The notes: a model not told the origin generated them from the letters alone. Numbered from the stretch's first letter, positions 1 through 7,270 are shown. The stretch: DNA of 12,596 bases from Candidatus Glassiibacteriota bacterium (GCA_030604975.1 JAUVUV010000018.1:1-12596); one strand, 5' to 3'. Program-made: numbers and translations.

Positions 1-2774
1 AATACGTGAAAGATTGGGAAGAGCTGACTCAGAGAATGGGCTACTGGCTCGATTACAAGAATCCCTATATCACCTATGACCGCAACTATATCGAAACGGT
101 ATGGTGGCTGCTCAAGCAGTTATGGGAAAAGAACCTTCTTTACAGCGGGCACAAAATCCTCCCCTATTGCCCGCGCTGTGAGACCGGCCTGTCCAGCCAT
201 GAGGTTTCGCTGGGCTACCAGGAAGTAGTTGACCCGAGTGTTTTTGTCAAAATGAAGTTGGTGGATGAGCCAGACAGCTATTTCCTTGTCTGGACCACCA
301 CGCCTTGGACTCTGATTTCCAACGTGGCCTTGGCAGTTGGCCCGGATCACACCTATGCCAAGGTCAGTTCTGACGGCCAGACCCTGATCATGGCCGAGGC
401 ACTGGTGGAAAGACTGTTGGGGCCTGAGGCCGAGATCACCGGAACAATGCCCGGCAGGGAACTCGCGCACAAAGGTTATCAACGCCTTTTCGACTTTGTT
501 GAGGTTCCTGCGGATAAAAAGGGATTCTACGTAGCTCTGGGCGAGTTTGTCAGCCTCGAGGAAGGTACAGGCATAGTCCATATCGCCCCGGCTTTCGGCG
601 CGGACGACTACGAGCTGTCCCGCCGCTACGACCTGCCCCTGTTTCAGCCAGTCGATGAAAAAGGCGAGTTCACTTCAGAGGTAACCCTCTGGGCCGGCAA
701 ATTTGTCAAGGATGCAGACAAGGAGATAATCGAAAACCTGCGGCAGCGGGGACTGCTTTTCAGGGAGGAAGGCTACACCCATAATTACCCGTTCTGCTGG
801 CGCTGTTCCACCCCGCTGCTCTATTATGCAAGGTCCTCCTGGTTTATAAACACCAGCCGTTTCAAGAAAGAGCTTCTCGAGAATAACGACAGCGTTAACT
901 GGTTTCCGCCGGAGGTCGGCAAAGGAAGGTTCGCCGAATGGCTGGAAAACAACGTGGACTGGGCTCTCAGCCGGGACCGCTACTGGGGTACGCCGCTGCC
1001 TATCTGGATCTGCAACTCCTGCGATTACGTACACGCTGTCGGCAGTGTGGCTGAACTGATCGAGATGGGAGAAAATATCCCTGAGGATATAGACCTCCAC
1101 AAACCATATGTTGACAAGATTACTCTTAACTGTCCGACCTGCAGCGGGAAAATGAAACGCGTGCCGGAGGTGATCGACTGCTGGTTCGACTCGGGAAGCA
1201 TGCCCTTCGCTCAACTTCATTACCCGTTCGAAAACAAGGAGGAATTAGAAAAGAATTTCCCCTGCAATTTTATCTGCGAGGCGATCGACCAGACCCGCGG
1301 TTGGTTCTACAGCCTGCTGGCTATCAGTTCGCTGATCAAGGGTATAGCTCCCTACCGCAACGTTTTGGTAAATGACCTGATTCTCGATAAAAACGGGCAG
1401 AAGATGAGCAAGTCCCTGGGCAATGTGGTCGATCCTTGGGACATATTCAACAATTACGGGGCCGATCCCCTTCGCTGGTACCTTCTCAATGTCAGCCAGA
1501 CCTGGCTGCCCAAGCGTTTCGATGAAAACGGTGTCGGCGAGGTGGTGAGAAAATTCTTCGACACCCTGACGAACGTTTACTCTTTCTTCGTCCTGTATGC
1601 CAATATCGACAACTATTCCCCTGACATGGAACGCCTTGGGTCGAAAAAAGAAGACGAGCTTGACCGCTGGATTATCAGCCGGCTCAACTCGACAATCGTC
1701 TCTGTGCGGGAAGATTTCTCCTACTACGAGCTAACCCGGGTCACCAGAAGTCTCCAGAAATTCGTGATCGACGATTTGAGCAACTGGTACGTGCGCCGCA
1801 ATCGCCGCCGTTTCTGGCAATCGGGTGATTCGGAAGACAAATTGCAGGCCTTTGACACATTGTGGGAAGTCCTGGTCAAGGTTTCGCAGCTGATCGCGCC
1901 CTTTGCCCCATTCATCTCCGAGGCACTCTACCGAAACCTGGTGGCAGTCCAGATCGATTCAGCCCCCGAGAGCGTGCATCTGAGCCGTTATCCGGAAGTT
2001 GACAAGGCGCAGATCAACAAGCAGCTGGAGCGCAAGATGGAATATGCGGTCAAGCTCGTGATTCTCGGCCGCTCGGCCAGAAACCGCTCGCGGATCAAGG
2101 TCCGCCAGCCCCTGGCAACCATGATGGTTCAGACGCCCCAGAAAATCGACAAGCACGCTTTCCAATCGATAACCCCGATTATCTGCGAAGAGATAAATGT
2201 GAAAAAAATCGAGCCGGTGGAAAACGCTTACGAGTATGTTACACTTTCGCTCAAGCCGAATTTCAAGGTTGCCGGGCCCAAGCTCGGCGACAAGGTGAAA
2301 GAACTGGCTCGCTGCCTCGACAGCCTCTCCCAGGAGGATATCCGTGCTTTCGAGAAAAAAGGCGGAATCGAGATCAACCTTGACGGTGCGCCGGTGAAAC
2401 TCACTCTTGAGGATGTCGAACTGCGTTCGGCTGACCGGGAAGGTTTTGTAGTCGAAACAGAGGGAGGCTACGGCGTGGTGCTGGCAACCGATCTAAACCG
2501 TGAACTGATTGAAGAGGGGCTGGCCCGGGAACTGATAAATAAGATTCAGAATATGCGTAAATCAGCCGGATTCGAGGTCATCGACCGTATCGAGGTGGGA
2601 ATCCGGTCAACAGATAAAGTTCGCCAGGCAATTGAATCGTTCAAGGGCTATATCTGCAAGGAAACCCTTTGCCTGAAACTCGATCACGATCTGCCGGATG
2701 AGAAAGATCTGCAACAGGAATGGGATATCAACGGCGAACCTGCGGTTATCACCGTGCTGAAAACAGGCAAGTAG
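1..2774 (+). CDS. ileS: Isoleucyl-tRNA synthetase, type 2 (5' end missing)
   Basis: Charges tRNA-Ile with isoleucine in the cytoplasm. The first whole codon is at 3; a GTG at 6 is in frame but internal, because the visible protein begins inside the catalytic domain and lacks the HIGH-motif region (roughly 100 residues lost to the window edge). Counting from base 6: Cys pair C55/C58, CP1 editing domain with WTTTPW (96-101) and GTGIVHIAPAFG...DD (187-201, likely editing Asp at 201), CWRC (264-267), zinc-type pairs C336/C339 and C376/C379, and KMSKSLGN at 466 (bases 1401-1415). The anticodon-binding domain contains NWYVRRNRRRFW. The segment GRSARNRSRIKVRQPL and the C-terminal extension with EEGLARELINKIQNMRKSAGF are typical of type 2 (archaeal/eukaryotic-like) IleRS, not of the E. 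coli type with its C-terminal zinc finger. The family is known for low sensitivity to mupirocin. It heads a run of closely spaced genes. Confidence 0.97.
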   Translation, partial: YVKDWEELTQRMGYWLDYKNPYITYDRNYIETVWWLLKQLWEKNLLYSGHKILPYCPRCETGLSSHEVSLGYQEVVDPSVFVKMKLVDEPDSYFLVWTTTPWTLISNVALAVGPDHTYAKVSSDGQTLIMAEALVERLLGPEAEITGTMPGRELAHKGYQRLFDFVEVPADKKGFYVALGEFVSLEEGTGIVHIAPAFGADDYELSRRYDLPLFQPVDEKGEFTSEVTLWAGKFVKDADKEIIENLRQRGLLFREEGYTHNYPFCWRCSTPLLYYARSSWFINTSRFKKELLENNDSVNWFPPEVGKGRFAEWLENNVDWALSRDRYWGTPLPIWICNSCDYVHAVGSVAELIEMGENIPEDIDLHKPYVDKITLNCPTCSGKMKRVPEVIDCWFDSGSMPFAQLHYPFENKEELEKNFPCNFICEAIDQTRGWFYSLLAISSLIKGIAPYRNVLVNDLILDKNGQKMSKSLGNVVDPWDIFNNYGADPLRWYLLNVSQTWLPKRFDENGVGEVVRKFFDTLTNVYSFFVLYANIDNYSPDMERLGSKKEDELDRWIISRLNSTIVSVREDFSYYELTRVTRSLQKFVIDDLSNWYVRRNRRRFWQSGDSEDKLQAFDTLWEVLVKVSQLIAPFAPFISEALYRNLVAVQIDSAPESVHLSRYPEVDKAQINKQLERKMEYAVKLVILGRSARNRSRIKVRQPLATMMVQTPQKIDKHAFQSITPIICEEINVKKIEPVENAYEYVTLSLKPNFKVAGPKLGDKVKELARCLDSLSQEDIRAFEKKGGIEINLDGAPVKLTLEDVELRSADREGFVVETEGGYGVVLATDLNRELIEEGLARELINKIQNMRKSAGFEVIDRIEVGIRSTDKVRQAIESFKGYICKETLCLKLDHDLPDEKDLQQEWDINGEPAVITVLKTGK

Positions 2775-2824
2775 ATTCATCGGCAGATGTGAGATGGATA
2801 AACCTTTAAAACTGAGGTCAAAGA

Positions 2825-3202
2825 ATGAATATTAAGGAAAGGGAATATTTCGAGAAACGTTTGATTGAGCACAGAAAGAAGATTCTCAAGGAGATGGGCC
2901 GCTTTGGAGAGTCGCACCAGCAGAACCTCAAGGAATCTTCAGGCGACCTCTCATCATACAGTCTCCACATGGCGGACCTGGGAACGGATGCGGAAACCCA
3001 GGAAAGAGCCTTCCAGCAGGTAAGTAAAGAGGGACGCCTGCTATATCACATCGACGAGGCTCTGCGCAAGATTTATAACGGGAAAAATTACGGGAGTTGC
3101 GAATCCTGCAAGAAACCTATCGAGAAGTCGCGGCTCAAACTGGTTCCTCATGCTCGTCTATGTTTTGAATGCAAATCCAGGGAAGAAAATGGCAACAGTT
3201 AG
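2825..3202 (+). CDS. TraR/DksA family C4 zinc-finger protein
   Basis: A 125-residue protein with a charged N-terminal helical region (about 1-35) and a C-terminal C4 zinc finger: C92-x2-C95 and C113-x2-C116 (CESC, CFEC). The family includes DksA, which enters the RNA polymerase secondary channel and changes promoter responses with ppGpp. The middle segment GDLSSYSLHMADLGTD resembles the YteA/DksA-like subgroup and not the DxxDxA coiled-coil tip of true DksA, so polymerase binding is plausible but not shown. The ATG at 2825 has a clear Shine-Dalgarno GAGGT at 2814-2818 with a 6-base spacer. It sits 50 bases after ileS, and its last 14 bases overlap the proposed lspA start, which suggests translational coupling. 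Confidence 0.9.
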   Translation: MNIKEREYFEKRLIEHRKKILKEMGRFGESHQQNLKESSGDLSSYSLHMADLGTDAETQERAFQQVSKEGRLLYHIDEALRKIYNGKNYGSCESCKKPIEKSRLKLVPHARLCFECKSREENGNS

Positions 3203-3755
3203 CCAGTCCGCTCCAAATATCACTCTTAAAAAAAGGGCAAGGCTTTTTTTCTTGATAGTCCCCGCCATTTTCCTCGCAGACTATTTCACCAAGCATCTCG
3301 TTAAGCGCACGATGGTTCCTTATGAGGAAACTATTTCCGTGATCGACGGCCTGGTGAAACTGCGCTTCATCTACAACGAGGGGATCGCTTTCGGGATCAA
3401 TCCTGTATTTATTTCAAGCTGGCTGTTAATCCTGATCTCCAGTTCTATAACGATAATTCTTATCGTTTATATTTTTTTCTCTCATTACGGGGACTTTATA
3501 GGGTTGGTAGCCCTGTGCCTTATCGCAGGTGGCGCAATCGGCAACCTTTCCGACCGCATCGTTTACGGCAGGGTGGTCGACTTTATTGAAATCGGTATAA
3601 AGGATCTGACCTGGCCAGTATTCAATGTCGCCGACATCTCAGTGACCTGCGGGGCGATTCTCCTTGTCCTGTGTCTGTTTTTCCAAAAGCCTGGGGCGGC
3701 CGGGTTTGAAAGCAGCGAGACCTCCGGCCAGTCACCACCCACTAAGCGGAGCTAG
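3189..3755 (+). CDS. lspA: Lipoprotein signal peptidase (signal peptidase II)
   Basis: An inner-membrane aspartyl protease that removes the signal peptide of diacylglyceryl-modified prolipoproteins. From the ATG at 3189 it is 188 residues with four hydrophobic segments (about 18-34, 74-96, 103-118 and 151-165). The family's catalytic aspartates are visible: D122 in GGAIGNLSDR and D149 in FNVAD. The N-terminal DYFTKHLV and the YNEGIAFG motif also fit. I chose the ATG at 3189 because AGGGA at 3179-3183 lies 5 bases upstream; an upstream in-frame ATG at 3150 would only add residues inside the preceding gene. The ileS-lspA neighbourhood is widely conserved in bacteria. The C-terminal tail after the last helix (about 20 residues, Ser/Pro/Gly-rich) is low in complexity and probably disordered. 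Confidence 0.96.
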   Translation: MATVSQSAPNITLKKRARLFFLIVPAIFLADYFTKHLVKRTMVPYEETISVIDGLVKLRFIYNEGIAFGINPVFISSWLLILISSSITIILIVYIFFSHYGDFIGLVALCLIAGGAIGNLSDRIVYGRVVDFIEIGIKDLTWPVFNVADISVTCGAILLVLCLFFQKPGAAGFESSETSGQSPPTKRS

Positions 3756-3801
3756 CCGGCCGATCCTTGCCCGGCTCTTTTCCCGGCAGATAGATTCTAC
3801 G

Positions 3802-4785
3802 GTGAACGAACCAACCAGCATTAAATACCAGGCCTCCTCAGAGGATGAGGGCCAGCGGCTGGACGTGTTTCTGGCCAAACGACTCGGGATTTCCCGAACC
3901 CGGGCGGCTGCCCTGGCTAAAAGCGGCGCTGTGGTCTGTGAAGGGGCCGGGAAGCTTAAACCCTCGACACCAGTCAAGACTGGCGATATTTTTACTTTGC
4001 CTCAGCTTGAAAAATCCCCCCGCGGCAGCGAGATCGCTCCGGAAAAAATTCCTCTTGCGATTCTTTTCGAAGATGACCACCTTCTGGTTGTAGAAAAACC
4101 GGCTGGCATGGTTGTGCATCCGGCGCCCGGCCACTTCAAGGGAACCCTGGTAAACGCCCTGCTGGCTCATATCAATTTCTCAGTCGACTCCCGGCTGGAC
4201 GTCCTCCGGCCTGGAATCGTGCACCGGCTGGACAAGGACACCAGCGGCCTTCTCGTCGTGGCCAAAACGTTCGAGGCTCACGAGAAGCTGGCTGCCCAGA
4301 TAAAGGAGCGCACCGCCGGTCGGACTTATCTTGCCGTAAGTTGGGGACATTGGCCGGATCGCGAGGCCAGGATCGAAGCTCCAATCGGGCGCTCTTCGAA
4401 AAACAGGAAAAAAATGGCGGTGTTCGCCGCTGGCGGCAGGGAGGCTGTGACTGTTTACCGTGTGCTCGAAAGTTTCCCGCTTGCCGAACTGGTTGAGGTT
4501 CGTCTGCGCACAGGGCGTACGCACCAGATCCGCGTGCACTTTGCTCACCGAGGCCATCCAGTGCTGGGTGACCAGCTTTACGGCGGCAGGAAAGTTTTAC
4601 GGAATTACAGCGGACAATATCGCAACACGGTGCGTCTCCTGCTTGATACCTGCAGCCGTCAGGCGCTGCACGCCTATAAGCTGTCTTTCAAGCATCCGGC
4701 AAACAGCGAGCCTCTCGAATTCACCTCGCAGCTACCCGATGATTTCGAGCGCATTCTCCAAATTCTTCGCCAACCTTCGGACTAA
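3802..4785 (+). CDS. rluD: RluA/RluD-family 23S rRNA pseudouridine synthase
   Basis: Converts uridines to pseudouridine in RNA, most likely in 23S rRNA (RluD acts on helix 69 in E. coli). From the GTG at 3802 it is 327 residues, the usual family size. It has an N-terminal S4 RNA-binding domain (QRLDVFLAKRLGISR, from about residue 18), then the catalytic domain. The active-site motif is HRLDKDTSG with H141 and catalytic D144. RTGRTHQIRVHFAHRGHPVLGDQLYGG, split across the later catalytic core, is also present. The start is uncertain: the GTG has no good ribosome-binding site, and the open frame runs back to an ATG at 3664 that would overlap lspA by 92 bases and add a non-conserved arm. The subfamily (RluD rather than RluA or RluC) is inferred from the S4 domain and the motifs. 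Confidence 0.93.
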   Translation: MNEPTSIKYQASSEDEGQRLDVFLAKRLGISRTRAAALAKSGAVVCEGAGKLKPSTPVKTGDIFTLPQLEKSPRGSEIAPEKIPLAILFEDDHLLVVEKPAGMVVHPAPGHFKGTLVNALLAHINFSVDSRLDVLRPGIVHRLDKDTSGLLVVAKTFEAHEKLAAQIKERTAGRTYLAVSWGHWPDREARIEAPIGRSSKNRKKMAVFAAGGREAVTVYRVLESFPLAELVEVRLRTGRTHQIRVHFAHRGHPVLGDQLYGGRKVLRNYSGQYRNTVRLLLDTCSRQALHAYKLSFKHPANSEPLEFTSQLPDDFERILQILRQPSD

Positions 4786-4806
4786 AAAGAAAGCGAGCAA
4801 GTCAAG

Positions 4807-5889
4807 ATGAGCAAACTGCTGCGTGAATACCAGACCGGGGAGAGTGTGGATTCGATCTGCATGCTACTGAGCCTCAATGTCAAGCAGACCCGAGACCAGA
4901 AACCTTTCCTCAGACTCGAGCTTGGCGATGCCAGCGGACGGGTGGCAGCGGTGATGTGGGAAGGTTTTGACGAAGAAGTCACGAAAACCTCTGTTGGTAC
5001 TGTCCTGCGGATCAAGGGCACAATGGATGAATACGACGAGCGGCCTCAGGTGCGAGTATCCAGTATTTCCATTCAAGCTGACGGAAGCCACGATGTAACT
5101 CTGCTTTTGCCCGCCACGGAAAAAGATGTCGGCAGCATGCTTGACGAACTGGAAAGAATTATCGGCGATATTTCTTATCCGCCTTTGCACAAACTTCTGG
5201 AGCTAATGTTCGGCGACAAGGATTTCAGGCAACGATTCGCCAAGGCCCCTGCGGCCAAGCGCTGGCATCAGCCCTATCTGGGAGGCCTGCTCGAGCACAC
5301 CCTGAACGTTCACTCACATGCTGTCGAAATGGCACGCTGCTACCCGGAAACCGACCATGACCTGGTGAGCGGCGGCGCACTGGTCCACGATATCGGTAAA
5401 ACCGTTGAATACAGTTGGGAGAATTTTTTCGATACCTCAACTCGGGGAAAGCTGATCGGACACCTTGTGATCGGCGTGGAGATACTCAATGACTATATCA
5501 GCCGCCTGAATTCTTTGCCTGGAGAAGAATTCCCGGAAGAGGCGGGCTGGCATCTGAAACATATCATCCTTAGCCATCACGGTCGTTATGAATTCGGAAG
5601 TCCGGTCGTGCCCAGAATCCTTGAGGCTCTGATCATCCATTATGCCGATGATCTGGATGCCAAGATGAACGGTGTCCTTCGTATCTACAAGCGCGAACAG
5701 GAAACACCCGGTGACTGGACCAGCTATGTCAAACTGATGGAGCGCGAATTTTTCAAATCGCCGGTTCTCGCGCCCAGGCGCAGGGAAGGCAACCAGGAAT
5801 CCCAAAAACGGGAGCCCCCAAAAAGCGGTCCCCGCACTCCCGGCACAGGCGATGAGGAGCAGTCTCTATTCAGAGATGACCGGCGCTAA
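4807..5889 (+). CDS. YhaM-like 3'-5' exoribonuclease (OB-fold plus HD domain)
   Basis: A 360-residue protein of the YhaM type, a family of 3'-5' exoribonucleases best known in Firmicutes. The N-terminal half is a nucleic-acid-binding OB fold (about 13-95), with KPFLRLELGDASGRVAAVMW typical of this group. The C-terminal metal-dependent HD phosphohydrolase domain shows H164 (LLEHTLNV), H194-D195 (VHDIGK), H257-H258 (LSHHG) and HYADDLDAK (278-286), so all expected metal ligands are present. The last 39 residues form a basic, Pro/Gly-rich, probably disordered tail ending in EQSLF (351-355) and RDDRR, longer than in B. subtilis YhaM (about 314 residues). The ATG at 4807 lies 21 bases after the rluD gene with only a weak purine-rich site upstream. 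No strong terminator follows. The family call is firm; the substrate is not known from sequence. Confidence 0.88.
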   Translation: MSKLLREYQTGESVDSICMLLSLNVKQTRDQKPFLRLELGDASGRVAAVMWEGFDEEVTKTSVGTVLRIKGTMDEYDERPQVRVSSISIQADGSHDVTLLLPATEKDVGSMLDELERIIGDISYPPLHKLLELMFGDKDFRQRFAKAPAAKRWHQPYLGGLLEHTLNVHSHAVEMARCYPETDHDLVSGGALVHDIGKTVEYSWENFFDTSTRGKLIGHLVIGVEILNDYISRLNSLPGEEFPEEAGWHLKHIILSHHGRYEFGSPVVPRILEALIIHYADDLDAKMNGVLRIYKREQETPGDWTSYVKLMEREFFKSPVLAPRRREGNQESQKREPPKSGPRTPGTGDEEQSLFRDDRR

Positions 5890-5975
5890 AACTGCTCGTA
5901 TTAGTCAATTCAGGCAAGTCGGGCTCCAAAAAACACTTGATTTAAAATCTAATGTATGCTAATCTCTTATATCTG

Positions 5976-6001
5976 TAAGATTTTAATATTTAATAATCTT
6001 A
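5976..6001. repeat. AT-rich inverted repeat upstream of mreB
   Basis: A perfect 7-base inverted repeat, TAAGATT (5976-5982) and AATCTTA (5995-6001), around a 12-base AT-only centre. It lies between the YhaM-like gene and the mreB promoter candidate, about 50 bases upstream of its -35 element. It has no GC stem and no following T run, so it is not a typical terminator. It could be a regulator binding site or simply chance in AT-rich DNA. Confidence 0.3.
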
Positions 6002-6050
6002 AGGCCCTTCATCAGGGAAATTAGGCAAAACGTTAAAACCCGCTATGCAT

Positions 6051-6079
6051 TTGCCGGTTAGGCTGACAGCTGAGATAAT
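6051..6079 (+). promoter_or_regulatory. Sigma-70-like promoter candidate for mreB
   Basis: The -35 candidate TTGCCG (6051-6056, 4 of 6 to consensus) is separated by exactly 17 bases from the -10 candidate GATAAT (6074-6079, 5 of 6). TG lies at 6071-6072, one base before the -10, as in extended -10 promoters. Transcription would begin near 6085-6088, giving a leader of about 20 bases before the Shine-Dalgarno-linked ATT at 6109. This is the best promoter match I found in the intergenic region. Confidence 0.55.
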
Positions 6080-6095
6080 CCTGACTTGGCATAAA

Positions 6096-6111
6096 AAGGA
6101 TATTAGATATT
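6096..6111 (+). promoter_or_regulatory. Ribosome-binding site and possible ATT start of mreB
   Basis: AAGGA at 6096-6100 is the only convincing Shine-Dalgarno sequence ahead of mreB. With an 8-base spacer it points to the ATT at 6109-6111, in frame with mreB. The frame is closed upstream by TGA at 6082-6084, and no ATG, GTG or TTG lies between that stop and 6109. ATT is a rare but real initiation codon (known for infC). The next normal start codon, TTG at 6139, has no ribosome-binding site and would cut a hydrophobic helix in half. Confidence 0.4.
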
Positions 6112-6138
6112 ACACTTTCAGCCATTATAATTACGGTT

Positions 6139-7257
6139 TTGATTTTGGTCTGCTGTGGCGCTTTTGTCTATTTCCTGACAAATAAAGAGATCGGAGTCGA
6201 ATCCGCACCAGAAAAAAAGGGAGGCATTATCAGTTCTGGTGGATCCTTTTGGACTAATGAAATTGCAATAGACCTGGGCACGGCCAACACTCTTGTTTAC
6301 ATCCGCGGCAAGGGAATCATGCTGAACGAGCCTTCGGTTGTTGCGATTGACCGTGCCACCGGCAAGGTTAAGGCGGTGGGCCTTGAGGCCAAGGCCATGA
6401 TTGGCCGCACCCCCGCAACTATTACCGCGATCCGGCCGTTGAAAGACGGCGTTATCGCCGATTACGAAGTCACCGAGGAGATGCTGCGTTATTTTATCAA
6501 GTCCGTCTTGAAAAATCGCTTTCTTCCGGTTAAGCCGCGGGTGATTGTTTGTGTTCCGAGCGGGATTACGGAGGTGGAACGCCGCGCTGTGAGGGATTCG
6601 GCCGAGTCAGCCGGGGCAAAGGATGTTTACCTGGTCGCAGAACCGATGGCCGCGGCGATCGGTGTGGGCTTGCCGGTGGAAACGCCCTCTGGCAACATGA
6701 TTATCGATATCGGCGGCGGCACAACAGAAATAGCGGTAATCGCCCTTTCCGGTATCGTGAGCAATATCTCGATCCGCGTTGCCGGAGACGAGCTGGATGA
6801 GGCGATAGTTCAATTTTTAAAGAAGAACTATAACGTTTTGATCGGCGACCAAACAGCGGAAATTATCAAGATCACAATCGGCAGCGCATATCCTCTGAGC
6901 GATGAAAATGAGATGGAGGTCAAGGGACGGGACATTGTCTCCGGGATACCAAAGACGGTTAAAATTCACTCCAGCGAGGTGCGGGAATCGCTCCAGGAAC
7001 CGATCATGACAATTGTCGAGGCGGTCCGCCAGGCACTGGAACAGACACCGCCCGAACTAGCCAGTGACATTGTGGATCGGGGTATCGTGATGACCGGCGG
7101 CGGCAGCCTTCTCAGAGGACTGGATCAGCTCCTGCGCGAGGAAACAAACCTGCCGATCAATGTCGATGAGGAGCCTCTGACCTGCGTTGTACGGGGTACG
7201 GGCAGGATTATGGACGATCCGAAAAGGTACTGGAACATTTTGACCCAGAGCAAATAG
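6139..7257 (+). CDS. mreB: Rod shape-determining protein MreB with hydrophobic N-terminal extension
   Basis: Bacterial actin that forms membrane-bound filaments directing the elongasome. Listed from the first normal start codon (TTG, 372 residues); a start at ATT 6109 is arguably better (382 residues). All actin-fold motifs are intact (TTG numbering): phosphate loop 1 IDLGTANT (44-51), GITEVERR with its catalytic-region Glu, phosphate loop 2 DIGGGTT (190-196) and the adenosine motif MTGGGS (318-323). The core closely resembles Thermotoga MreB, including a hydrophobic loop near F128-L129 corresponding to its membrane-insertion loop. The odd part is the N-terminus: the core should begin around residue 38-40, yet it is preceded by a hydrophobic stretch and a Ser/Gly/Lys linker. 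Family length is about 335-347. It has its own promoter candidate and a possible terminator at its 3' end. The core identity is certain; the true N-terminus is not. Confidence 0.95.
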   Translation: MILVCCGAFVYFLTNKEIGVESAPEKKGGIISSGGSFWTNEIAIDLGTANTLVYIRGKGIMLNEPSVVAIDRATGKVKAVGLEAKAMIGRTPATITAIRPLKDGVIADYEVTEEMLRYFIKSVLKNRFLPVKPRVIVCVPSGITEVERRAVRDSAESAGAKDVYLVAEPMAAAIGVGLPVETPSGNMIIDIGGGTTEIAVIALSGIVSNISIRVAGDELDEAIVQFLKKNYNVLIGDQTAEIIKITIGSAYPLSDENEMEVKGRDIVSGIPKTVKIHSSEVRESLQEPIMTIVEAVRQALEQTPPELASDIVDRGIVMTGGGSLLRGLDQLLREETNLPINVDEEPLTCVVRGTGRIMDDPKRYWNILTQSK

Positions 7258-7270
7258 CCTGGGTCTGTTT
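7242..7270 (+). terminator. Possible terminator or attenuator hairpin over the mreB stop codon
   Basis: GACCCAG (7242-7248) pairs perfectly with CTGGGTC (7259-7265). Two further G-C pairs (7250-7251 with 7257-7258) close a 5-base AAATA loop, leaving A7249 bulged, so the stem has 9 pairs. The stop codon TAG (7255-7257) lies within it. The bases after it (TGTTT) are only modestly U-rich, so termination may be partial. It would lower read-through from mreB into mreC. Confidence 0.4.

Noticed and set aside
675..1220. Minus-strand open frame opposite ileS
   Set aside because: Antisense shadow of the conserved IleRS catalytic and zinc regions.
5937..5965. Promoter match TTGATT with TAATCT at 17 bases
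   Set aside because: The -10 matches at only 3 of 6 positions and lies farther from mreB; the 6051-6079 site is much better.
6005..6017. Small hairpin CCCT/AGGG after the YhaM-like gene as a terminator
   Set aside because: Only 4 pairs and no T run follows.
6045..6186. Small open frame from ATG 6045 running into mreB
   Set aside because: Out of frame with mreB, overlaps the promoter candidate, has no ribosome-binding site and no recognisable sequence.
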